A stretch of DNA of 64,000 nucleotides from Bacteroidia bacterium. Lineage in GTDB: Bacteria > Bacteroidota > Bacteroidia > B-17B0 > Aurantibacillaceae. Under the pieces are notes generated by a model. The model ran no database searches, was not told where the DNA came from, and was given only the letters and a program-made list of their open reading frames with translations. Where the stretch lies: the NCBI GenBank assembly GCA_018000995.1, contig JAGNIU010000002.1, forward strand, positions 130,483-194,482, given 5' to 3'. A program made the translations under genes and the position numbers. Within the stretch, counting starts at the first letter, position 1. Each line of letters opens with the position of its first letter. Shown here one piece after another: positions 42,762 through 48,862 of this stretch.

Positions 42762-44324
42762 ATGAATTTAGATTTAAATCTCATCGAAATAGGCATCATT
42801 GCCGGAGGGCTCATTTTAGGACTAATTGTTGGTTTCATTTTAGCCGGCTCCCGTCTTAACAAAACTGCCAAAAAAGAAAAAGCAAACCTTATTAAGGAAG
42901 CTGAAATAAAAGCTGAAGCACTTAAACAAGAAAAAATCCTTCAAGCCAAGGAAAAATTCCTTCAGCTTAAATCAGAACACGATAAATCGGTTCAAGAGAA
43001 AAACAATCATATTGCTCAAACCGAAAACCGTTTGAAACAAAAAGATAACGATTTATCTAAGAAAATTGAAGAAGCTAATCGTAAAGACAAAGAATTAGAG
43101 GCTCAAAAGAATCAAGCCCTACAACAAATAGATCTTTACAAACAACGTAACGAGGAAGTAGAAAAACTACATCGTCGCCAAGTTGAGATGTTAGAAAAAG
43201 TATCAGGCTTAAAAGCCGATGATGCAAAAGCTCAATTAGTAGAAAGCGTAAAAGGCGAAGCAAAAACTCAAGCGATGGCTTACATTAAAGACATCATGGA
43301 TGAAGCTAAGCTTACTGCTAATAAAGAAGCTAAGAAAATTATTATTCAATCGATACAGCGTGTTGCAACTGAAACTGCAATCGAAAACTCAGTTACAGTA
43401 TTCCATATTGAAGGTGATGAAATGAAAGGCCGTATCATTGGTCGTGAAGGTCGTAACATCCGTGCTTTAGAAGCTGCAACAGGAGTTGAGATTATTGTGG
43501 ATGATACACCTGATGCAATTACTTTATCTTGTTTCGATTCTATCCGTCGTGAAATTGCACGTTTAGCATTACACCAATTAGTTGGTGACGGACGTATTCA
43601 CCCTGCGCGTATTGAAGAAGTTGTTGAGAAAACCAAAAAGATGATTGAAGAAGAAATCGTTGAGATTGGTAAACGTACTTGTATTGATTTAGGCGTACAC
43701 GGTTTGCATCCTGAATTAATTCGTATGGTTGGAAGAATGAAATACCGTTCTTCGTACGGACAAAACTTATTACAACACAGTCGCGAAGTAGCTAACCTTT
43801 GTGCTATTATGGCGAGTGAAATGGGATTAAATCCACAAATTGCCAAACGTGCCGGCTTATTACATGATATTGGAAAAGTACCTGATGATTCTCCTGAATT
43901 GCCTCACGCTATTTTAGGAATGAAATTAGCAGAGAAATACAAAGAGAAACCGGAAGTATGTAACGCTATTGGAGCTCACCATGACGAAATTGAAATGACT
44001 TCGTTGTATTCTCCAATCATTCAAGTGTGTGATGCTATAAGCGGTGCGCGCCCAGGTGCTCGTCGCGAAATTGCTGAACAATACATGAAACGTTTAAAAG
44101 ATTTAGAAGCGTTAGCTTTATCTTATGATGGTGTAGAAAAAACTTACGCTATTCAAGCCGGACGAGAAGTACGTGTAATTGTATCAAGTGAAAAAGTAAC
44201 TGATGCTAAAGCAGAAGAATTAGCTTTTAATATCTCTCAAAAAATTCAAACGGAAATGACTTATCCCGGACAAGTTAAAGTAACCGTGATCCGTGAAACA
44301 AGAGCAACAGCCTACGCAAAGTAA
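42762..44324 (+). CDS. rny: Ribonuclease Y
   Basis: RNase Y is a membrane-bound endoribonuclease that starts mRNA decay. This 520-residue protein is full length. It has an N-terminal transmembrane helix (about 10-28), a long coiled coil (about 35-150), a KH domain (about 210-280, [20 protein letters not shown]) and an HD domain (about 335-430) with the metal site [19 protein letters not shown] and AHHDE. It begins about 100 bases after zapA and ends before a strong nested hairpin. RNase Y replaces RNase E in many bacteria, including Bacteroidota. Confidence 0.97.
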   Translation: MNLDLNLIEIGIIAGGLILGLIVGFILAGSRLNKTAKKEKANLIKEAEIKAEALKQEKILQAKEKFLQLKSEHDKSVQEKNNHIAQTENRLKQKDNDLSKKIEEANRKDKELEAQKNQALQQIDLYKQRNEEVEKLHRRQVEMLEKVSGLKADDAKAQLVESVKGEAKTQAMAYIKDIMDEAKLTANKEAKKIIIQSIQRVATETAIENSVTVFHIEGDEMKGRIIGREGRNIRALEAATGVEIIVDDTPDAITLSCFDSIRREIARLALHQLVGDGRIHPARIEEVVEKTKKMIEEEIVEIGKRTCIDLGVHGLHPELIRMVGRMKYRSSYGQNLLQHSREVANLCAIMASEMGLNPQIAKRAGLLHDIGKVPDDSPELPHAILGMKLAEKYKEKPEVCNAIGAHHDEIEMTSLYSPIIQVCDAISGARPGARREIAEQYMKRLKDLEALALSYDGVEKTYAIQAGREVRVIVSSEKVTDAKAEELAFNISQKIQTEMTYPGQVKVTVIRETRATAYAK

Positions 44325-44337
44325 CATTCATAATAAT

Positions 44338-44408
44338 GCCACTAAAACACAAAAACTCTAAATCCCACTAAACTTTGGTGGGATTTTGTGCTTTAGAGCT
44401 TTTGTGGC
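44338..44408 (+). terminator. Nested long hairpin after rny
   Basis: GCCAC (44338) pairs with GTGGC (ending 44408). Inside, CTCTAAA pairs with TTTAGAG, and inside that ATCCCAC pairs with GTGGGAT. The whole 71-base block folds as three stacked stems separated by small bulges. It begins 14 bases after the rny stop. The inner stem followed by TTTTGTG could terminate transcription; the outer stems are longer than a terminator needs. Confidence 0.6.
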
Positions 44409-44428
44409 AAAACTAATCTCATCATCGT

Positions 44429-44794
44429 ATGAAGTATTCATTTATATTCTCAATCTCTTTTATTACGCTTTTAAACTCCGCCTGCACACCAAATGTTTTA
44501 GAAAAAGAAGCGCCTGGTATAAATGAAATAAAAGCAGGAGAAAAATTCACCATTATATTACCCGAAAACCATGATGAGAAATTATTATGGAAGCTAAGCG
44601 ACAATCATAACAAAACTATTATTGATAACATGGGCGCCGTTTGGCACGGCAATGATAAAGGTATTTACTTCAGATTTACAGCCATGAATAGTGGAACAGA
44701 TACTTTACTCTTCACACAATTTAAAACGCAGGAGATAACAATGGAAAGGGATTCTATTAAATCTGTAAAGTATATTATTAAAGTTGCCGAATAA
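44429..44794 (+). CDS. Small lipoprotein, possible chagasin-like (I42) fold
   Basis: This 121-residue protein has a lipoprotein signal peptide (MKYSFIFSISFITLLNSAC, Cys about 19). The rest is beta-rich: AGEKFTIILPENHDEKLLWKLSDN, then GIYFRFTAMNSGTDTLLFTQF. The order (a first strand pair, then G-x-x-F-x-F-x-A-x-x-x-G-x-x-x-L-x-F) resembles inhibitor family I42 (chagasin), which blocks cysteine proteases, but the diagnostic loop residues are not clear. It stands alone after the rny terminator and is convergent with a GT9 gene. Assignment to I42 is a suggestion only. Confidence 0.6.
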   Translation: MKYSFIFSISFITLLNSACTPNVLEKEAPGINEIKAGEKFTIILPENHDEKLLWKLSDNHNKTIIDNMGAVWHGNDKGIYFRFTAMNSGTDTLLFTQFKTQEITMERDSIKSVKYIIKVAE

Positions 44795-44799
44795 CTTTT

Positions 44800-44862
44800 C
44801 TCCCCTTTTTTAAGGGGAGACAGCCTTCATCATCCGCCTCAGGTGGATGATAGGCAGAGGGG
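44800..44862. repeat. Intergenic palindromic repeat, copy 1
   Basis: CTCCCCTT (44800-44807) and AAGGGGAG (44812-44819) form a perfect hairpin. Next ATCATCCGCC (44829-44838) and GGTGGATGAT (44842-44851) form a second, with one G-T pair. AGAGGGG closes the block near 44860. It lies between convergent genes and can act as a bidirectional terminator. A second copy with the same first hairpin word and a different centre is at 57746-57793. Confidence 0.7.
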
Positions 44863-44863
44863 T

Positions 44864-45874
44864 TTATAAAGACCTCACATCAATCTCAAAACCACATTTA
44901 AAATGGCCTTTCGGACATACTTTAAAGCCGTGTAAACCACAAGGACGGCATTCCAAATTCTTCACTTCTACAATTTTTGAATTATCTGATAGTGGTGTGA
45001 AACCAAACGCTGGAATAGTTGAACAGAAAAATGCGGTAACAGGCGCGTTCATAGCTGAAGCTAAATGTAAAGGCGCGCTATCATTTACATAATTCATTTG
45101 AGCATCTTTCATTAAAGCGGCTGATTGTAACAAGTTTAATTCTCCAGCTAAAACCCTCACCTCTTTTGACTTCTCACTTTTAACTTTCGACTTTAAAGTA
45201 TTACTCTTCCCCATATCATTTTTAGAACCCAATATATAAACAGTAGTTCCTTCGGGAGTTTGATTGCAGATGTCAACCCACTTTTGTTCCGGTAATTGTT
45301 TAGTGAACCAAACTGAGGCGGGAGAAATAGTAACGTACTTTTCTGTTTTGAATCCTTCTACTCTCTCATAATATTCTTTAGACGGATACAACTTTGGCTT
45401 GAAAACAGTTTTATCGGTGATATCCTCAATTAATTTATTGTAGCGCTCAGTTTCGTGTGTACCATCACCAATAATATGCTTTACTCGTTTAGTAAAGAAC
45501 ATCGATAAAATTCCCTCACTAAATCCTGCTTTGTATTTTGCTCCCGAAAATGCTGTTAAAAATCCTGAACTCGCATAACGGTGCAAATTAATAACTGCGT
45601 CGAATTTATTTTGTTTTATTTGCTTTCTGATTTTAAATAACTCGGCATACTTTGCTTCGTTCTTATTCCAAACCAAAACTTCTTTTAAAAAGGGATGCGT
45701 TTCATACAAACTTTCATTTCCCTTTCTTACCAATATACTAATGGAAGCTTCCGGAAAATAAGAATGCAATTTTTCTAAAACCGAACTCGCTAAAATGGCA
45801 TCGCCAATAAAAGCGGTTTGAATAACAAGGATATTTTTAAATCTGCTTTCCAAATTTTTAGCCTGCGATTGCAA
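44864..45874 (-). CDS. GT9-family glycosyltransferase (heptosyltransferase-like)
   Basis: This inner-membrane-associated GT-B enzyme resembles LPS heptosyltransferases and probably builds lipopolysaccharide core; 336 residues. It has the N-terminal ILVIQTAFIGDAILASSVLEKL, the central SPASVWFTKQLPEQKWVDIC and the donor site YVNDSAPLHLASAMNAPVTAFF. The C-terminal Cys-rich LECRPCGLHGFKVCPKGHFKC is typical of Bacteroidota members. Translation must start at a TTG (45874, or 45853), since an in-frame stop lies directly upstream. It overlaps DUF3307 by 17 bases. The acceptor is unknown. Confidence 0.9.
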   Translation of the reverse strand: MQSQAKNLESRFKNILVIQTAFIGDAILASSVLEKLHSYFPEASISILVRKGNESLYETHPFLKEVLVWNKNEAKYAELFKIRKQIKQNKFDAVINLHRYASSGFLTAFSGAKYKAGFSEGILSMFFTKRVKHIIGDGTHETERYNKLIEDITDKTVFKPKLYPSKEYYERVEGFKTEKYVTISPASVWFTKQLPEQKWVDICNQTPEGTTVYILGSKNDMGKSNTLKSKVKSEKSKEVRVLAGELNLLQSAALMKDAQMNYVNDSAPLHLASAMNAPVTAFFCSTIPAFGFTPLSDNSKIVEVKNLECRPCGLHGFKVCPKGHFKCGFEIDVRSL

Positions 45875-46235
45875 AAGTCATCATTATGTAACAGGAAACA
45901 ATTAAACATAAATTATGTAATAACTGATCGAAACCAATCATCACAAAAAACAAACGCATATTCTTTTGTTCCCAAAACTTAGATGTGATTTTTGACGTGA
46001 AGTAATCAACAAAAAAATGTAAAACAACATTCAATCCCCACCAAACAAACGACCAATACAAATCCTTTGTAACATAAGCGAGTACACCCATGCTTATCAA
46101 ACTCACTAATCCATAAACTCCAACGTGAATACTTAGCCATTTTAAACTTTTACTCTTGCCGGTTGCCATTTTCGACGACTGAAAAACAAAATCAGCTAAA
46201 AAATGCACAGTAAATATGACGAGTAAAACTTTCAT
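45858..46235 (-). CDS. DUF3307 membrane protein
   Basis: This small integral membrane protein of 125 residues has about four hydrophobic segments (about 2-18, 37-57, 64-82 and 98-122). Its start LLVIFTVHFLADFVFQSSKMATGKS is the DUF3307 hallmark (HFLADFxxQ), with FVDYFTSKITSKFWEQKNMRLFFVMIGFDQLLH as the second conserved block, rich in Asp and His. The conserved Asp and His suggest a metal or lipid headgroup site, but no function is known. It overlaps the dapD stop by one base and the GT9 start by 17. Confidence 0.85.
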   Translation of the reverse strand: MKVLLVIFTVHFLADFVFQSSKMATGKSKSLKWLSIHVGVYGLVSLISMGVLAYVTKDLYWSFVWWGLNVVLHFFVDYFTSKITSKFWEQKNMRLFFVMIGFDQLLHNLCLIVSCYIMMTFAIAG

Positions 46236-47044
46236 TAAACCGCAACATTATGCTCTCTTAAAGCATCATTTAAAGAAGTTTTTAAATCGGTACTCGCTTT
46301 TCGTTTTCCAATAATTAAAGCGCAAGGTACTTGAAACTCACCTGCAGGGAATTTTTTTGTGTATGAACCGGGAATCACAACACTTCTTTCAGGTACATAA
46401 CCTTTTGTTTCAATTGGTTTTTCTCCTGTAACATCAATTATTTTTGTGGATAATGTCAATACAACATTCGCTCCTAAAACAGCTTGCTTTCCTACTCTAA
46501 CCCCTTCCACAACAATACAACGTGAACCAATAAAACAATCGTCTTCGATTATTACCGGTGCAGCTTGAACAGGTTCTAGAACTCCACCAATTCCAACACC
46601 ACCACTTAAGTGAACATTTTTTCCTATTTGTGCGCAGCTTCCAACTGTAGCCCAAGTATCTACCATACTTCCGCTATCAACATAACCCCCAATATTTACA
46701 TAACTAGGCATCATAATAACACCGGGCGCTAAATAAGATCCGTAGCGCGCTACTGCATGAGGAACAACACGCACGCCTAACTTAGCGTAATCTTTTTTCA
46801 AAGCCATTTTATCGTGGAATTCAAACGGACCCACTTCTATAGTTTCCATTTTACGAATAGGGAAATACATGATGACGGCTTTCTTCACCCAATCATTTAC
46901 TTTCCAACTACCATCTTCTAAAGGTTCTGCAACACGCAGCTTTCCTTTATCCAATAATTCAATTACTTCATTAATTGTTTTTTGAGTACTTTCTTCTTTA
47001 AGTAACTCTCTGTTTTGCCATGCGGCTTCAATAATAGTTTGCAT
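46235..47044 (-). CDS. dapD: 2,3,4,5-tetrahydropyridine-2,6-dicarboxylate N-succinyltransferase
   Basis: DapD uses succinyl-CoA to acylate tetrahydrodipicolinate in the lysine/diaminopimelate pathway, which also supplies peptidoglycan. At 269 residues it is standard. It has an N-terminal helical domain (about 1-95, with KVNDWVKKAVIMYFPIRKM). The left-handed beta helix of hexapeptide repeats follows (about 105-215, PGVIMMPSYVNIGGYVDSGS, MVDTWATVGSCAQIG, GVGIGGVLEPVQA). The C-terminal strand ends in the CoA-binding PCALIIGKRKASTDLKTSLN. First gene of an operon with DUF3307 and GT9; the divergent GDPD gene shares its upstream region. Confidence 0.96.
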   Translation of the reverse strand: MQTIIEAAWQNRELLKEESTQKTINEVIELLDKGKLRVAEPLEDGSWKVNDWVKKAVIMYFPIRKMETIEVGPFEFHDKMALKKDYAKLGVRVVPHAVARYGSYLAPGVIMMPSYVNIGGYVDSGSMVDTWATVGSCAQIGKNVHLSGGVGIGGVLEPVQAAPVIIEDDCFIGSRCIVVEGVRVGKQAVLGANVVLTLSTKIIDVTGEKPIETKGYVPERSVVIPGSYTKKFPAGEFQVPCALIIGKRKASTDLKTSLNDALREHNVAV

Positions 47045-47073
47045 AGACCCGCAAGTTACTAAATATTCATTTC

Positions 47074-47101
47074 TTTGATGTATTCATTTCTTACTAAATT
47101 G
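47074..47101 (+). promoter_or_regulatory. Possible promoter of GDPD gene
   Basis: TTTG (47074-47077) and TAAATTG (47095-47101) are separated by 17 bases, close to the TTTG-N19-TAnnTTTG pattern but with one missing T. The GDPD ATG follows 8 bases later, so the leader would be very short. Confidence 0.4.
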
Positions 47102-47108
47102 CAGACAA

Positions 47109-47906
47109 ATGAAATCGGTATTTATACTAAGTTTTATGGTTTTTATTGGGAGAATTTACTCTCAACCATTGGTAATTGCCCATCGAGGAGCCAGTGCCTG
47201 TAAGCCCGAGAATAGCATTTCTGCATTTGAAGAAGCCATTAAAATGAAAGCCGATTACATCGAGACCGATGTTCATCAAACAAAAGACGGCATAGTTGTT
47301 ATTATGCATGATTTTTCGGTATCACGCACCTGCACAACTCCCAAAAACTCAATAAGCGATATTAAAGACTTAAGTTTTTCTGAATTCTCAGCTCTGAAAA
47401 TAAAAGGTACAAACGAACATCCTCCCAGTCTGGATTCTGCCATAAAATGTATTAACGGTCGCTGTAAATTATTAATAGAAATAAAAAAAGGTGGTGATTA
47501 TTATCCCGGCATTGAAAATAATATTTTAGCAATCATAAAAGCCAACAAGGCCGAGGCTTGGGTCGATATAATCCACTCGTTTGATAAGCAGGCCCTCCTG
47601 AATTTACAGCAACAAAAAACAGGGGCAAAACTTCAAAAACTAATTGTATTTAAGTTCCCTTTGGCCAGCTTTACTTTCTCGAAAAAGGGGGAAAAAGACG
47701 ATTTTTCGGCCTGGCAAGGGGTTAATATAAATAGCCATTTTGCCTCTAAAAGAATCATCAAAAAACTTCATTCTCAGGGCAAAACGGTATTTGTTTGGAC
47801 CGTCAATAAAAAGCGGAAAATGAAGAAATTAATCCGCTTTAAGGCCGATGGCATTATTACAAATAAGCCCGATTTAGCGAGGGAAGTTGTTTTAGGGAAT
47901 AAATAA
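47109..47906 (+). CDS. Glycerophosphodiester phosphodiesterase family protein
   Basis: This hydrolyses glycerophosphodiesters to glycerol 3-phosphate and an alcohol; 265 residues. A signal peptide (about 1-18, ends IYSQP) indicates a periplasmic or surface location. The TIM-barrel active site is clear: PLVIAHRGASACKPENS (His, Arg), then ADYIETDVHQTKDGIVVIMHD (Glu, Asp, His). Later HSFDKQALLNL and VFVWTVNKKRKM follow the family, and it ends ADGIITNKPDLA. It is monocistronic and divergent from dapD. Its stop is followed within 10 bases by the promoter of the tRNA locus. Confidence 0.93.
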   Translation: MKSVFILSFMVFIGRIYSQPLVIAHRGASACKPENSISAFEEAIKMKADYIETDVHQTKDGIVVIMHDFSVSRTCTTPKNSISDIKDLSFSEFSALKIKGTNEHPPSLDSAIKCINGRCKLLIEIKKGGDYYPGIENNILAIIKANKAEAWVDIIHSFDKQALLNLQQQKTGAKLQKLIVFKFPLASFTFSKKGEKDDFSAWQGVNINSHFASKRIIKKLHSQGKTVFVWTVNKKRKMKKLIRFKADGIITNKPDLAREVVLGNK

Positions 47907-47912
47907 ATTTAC

Positions 47913-47920
47913 TATATTTG
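47913..47920 (+). promoter_or_regulatory. -7 element of tRNA-Arg locus
   Basis: TATATTTG fits TAnnTTTG exactly, 16 bases before the first base of a displaced tRNA-Arg 5' fragment at 47937. That distance suits a tRNA promoter with a short 5' leader. A TTTA lies about 18 bases upstream as a weak -33. It now also reads through the first GIY-YIG gene. Confidence 0.65.
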
Positions 47921-47936
47921 CCCCCTCGAATTTAAC

Positions 47937-47973
47937 GGTTACGTACCCGCCTGCGGCAGGCAGGGCTCAACTG
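47937..47973 (+). pseudogene. tRNA-Arg 5' fragment interrupted by a palindrome
   Basis: GGTTACGTA (47937-47945) and GCTCAACTG (47965-47973) are identical to nucleotides 1-18 of the intact tRNA-Arg at 48227. Between them sits CCCGCCTGCGGCAGGCAGG (47946-47964), a near-palindrome with arms GCCTGC/GCAGGC. After base 47973 the similarity fades (aATAaAc against gATAgAg). The fragment lies directly behind the tRNA-type promoter and 14 bases before the GIY-YIG ATG. It looks like the displaced 5' end of the ancestral tRNA gene. Confidence 0.85.
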
Positions 47974-47987
47974 AATAAACTTGAAAA

Positions 47988-48236
47988 ATGAGTAAGTTCT
48001 TTGTCTATGTTTTGAAAAGTGAAAAAGACGGTCGCTTGTATAAAGGTTTTACCAATAACATCGACCGACGAATAGATGAACACAATAAAGGGCAAAATAA
48101 ATCAACAAAAGGATTTAGACCTTGGAAGTTAGTTCATATTGAAAAGTTTGCTACTTTAACGGAAGCAAGAAATAGAGAGAAGTTTCTAAAAACAGGACAA
48201 GGAAGAGATTACTTAAAAAAAATATTGGTTACGTAG
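47988..48236 (+). CDS. GIY-YIG nuclease domain protein 1, 3' end inside tRNA-Arg
   Basis: This is a stand-alone GIY-YIG endonuclease domain of 82 residues (UPF0213/UvrC N-terminal type). The motif is FFVYVLKS ... RLYKGFT (YKG in place of YIG). Catalytic candidates are Tyr in YVL, Tyr in LYKG, Arg in NIDRRIDEH and Glu in ARNREKFLKTGQGRDYL. The last three codons (Leu-Val-Thr) and TAG run into the tRNA gene: GTT ACG TAG are tRNA bases 2-10, a 10-base overlap. Its upstream leader contains the tRNA 5' fragment. Related proteins cut DNA with loose specificity. Here the arrangement suggests a nuclease that targets or inserts at the tRNA gene. Confidence 0.9.
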   Translation: MSKFFVYVLKSEKDGRLYKGFTNNIDRRIDEHNKGQNKSTKGFRPWKLVHIEKFATLTEARNREKFLKTGQGRDYLKKILVT

Positions 48237-48300
48237 CTCAACTGGATAGAGCATCGCACTACGGATGCGAAGGTTTGGGGTTCGACTCCCTACGTGACCA
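48227..48300 (+). tRNA. tRNA-Arg (anticodon ACG)
   Basis: The 74-base cloverleaf is intact. Acceptor stem GGTTACG pairs with CGTGACC (one T-G pair). The D arm is GCTC...GAGC. The anticodon stem TCGCA/TGCGA encloses loop CTACGGA with anticodon ACG, which reads CGN arginine codons after A-to-I editing. The T arm is TGGGG TTCGACT CCCTA. The discriminator is A and the CCA end is not encoded. It has no promoter immediately upstream: the upstream bases are the end of GIY-YIG gene 1, so it must be cut from a longer transcript. A strong terminator follows. Confidence 0.96.
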
Positions 48301-48309
48301 CAGATAAAC

Positions 48310-48338
48310 AAAAAGCCTCAACATTGTTGGGGCTTTTT
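48310..48338 (+). terminator. Terminator after intact tRNA-Arg
   Basis: Perfect 13-base arms (one T-G pair) AAAAAGCCTCAAC (48310-48322) and GTTGGGGCTTTTT (48326-48338) with loop ATT. It lies between the tRNA and the second GIY-YIG gene. Confidence 0.92.
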
Positions 48339-48359
48339 GTTGTAATTTCAAATTAGAAA

Positions 48360-48647
48360 ATGTATTTCGTTTATATCATAAAAAGCGAATCAATAGATAA
48401 GTTTTACGTTGGAGAAACTAATGACCTTGAAATAAGATTAAAGCAACATAATAACGGAGAATTTGATTTTTCTTTTACCAAACAAGCAAATGATTGGATG
48501 ATTTATTTTAAAATGGAGTGTCCTGATAGGTCAATTGCTAGAAAAATCGAATTACATATTAAAAATATGAAAAGCAGAAAGTACTTTGAAAGCTTGTCGA
48601 AATATCCCGAAATGACCCAAAAATTATTAGATAAATATATAAAATAG
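48360..48647 (+). CDS. GIY-YIG nuclease domain protein 2, ending at tRNA 3' fragment
   Basis: This is a second GIY-YIG domain protein, 95 residues, clearly of another subgroup than the first: YFVYIIKSESIDKFYVGET (motif YII/YVG), Arg in LEIRLKQHNNGEFDFSF, Glu in IARKIELHIKNMKSRKYFESL and the C-terminal SKYPEMTQKLLDKYIK. It starts 21 bases after the tRNA terminator. Its TAG stop is immediately followed by a copy of the tRNA 3' end, and the shared GAAGGTTTGGG begins with the G of the stop codon. It may be expressed by read-through of the terminator or from a promoter I cannot see. Same candidate role as protein 1. Confidence 0.9.
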   Translation: MYFVYIIKSESIDKFYVGETNDLEIRLKQHNNGEFDFSFTKQANDWMIYFKMECPDRSIARKIELHIKNMKSRKYFESLSKYPEMTQKLLDKYIK

Positions 48648-48695
48648 AAGGTTTGGGTCCCGATAGCTATCGGGACGACTCCCTACGTGACCACA
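48647..48695 (+). pseudogene. tRNA-Arg 3' fragment interrupted by a palindrome
   Basis: GAAGGTTTGGG (48647-48657) and CGACTCCCTACGTGACCACA (48676-48695) match the 3' part of the intact tRNA-Arg (48269-48302). In between TCCCGATAGCTATCGGGA (48658-48675), a perfect 18-base palindrome, replaces the GTT of the T-loop side. It is followed directly by a terminator, as a tRNA would be. It looks like the displaced 3' end of the ancestral tRNA gene. Confidence 0.87.
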
Positions 48696-48720
48696 AAAAG
48701 CCCCTCTTTAGGGGCTTTTT
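48695..48720 (+). terminator. Terminator after displaced tRNA 3' end
   Basis: Perfect 11-base arms AAAAAGCCCCT (48695-48705) and AGGGGCTTTTT (48710-48720), loop CTTT, starting on the last base of the tRNA 3' fragment. It shares the AAAAAGCC...GGCTTTTT build with the terminator at 48310. Bases 48721-48862 hold the leader of the next gene and nothing else I can support. Confidence 0.9.
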
Positions 48721-48862
48721 TGTTTGTAAACCCTTTGTTAATTTTTATTACGTTTTCCAACCATTTACGTACAACCTTATAAAAGACTTAGTTTTTTGCG
48801 TAATTTCAGCTGTTGTTTTTACTCAATTACTGATTAGGCCCGACCTTAAAAAATTTAAAGAA

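Noticed and set aside
47937-48720. tRNA-targeting integrase island
   Set aside because: No tyrosine or serine recombinase gene and no island cargo; only two GIY-YIG genes and tRNA fragments are present.
48653-48862. N-terminal extension of the PD40-SPOR frame
   Set aside because: It is a translation of the tRNA 3' fragment, its palindrome and the terminator; ATG 48863 begins a normal signal peptide.
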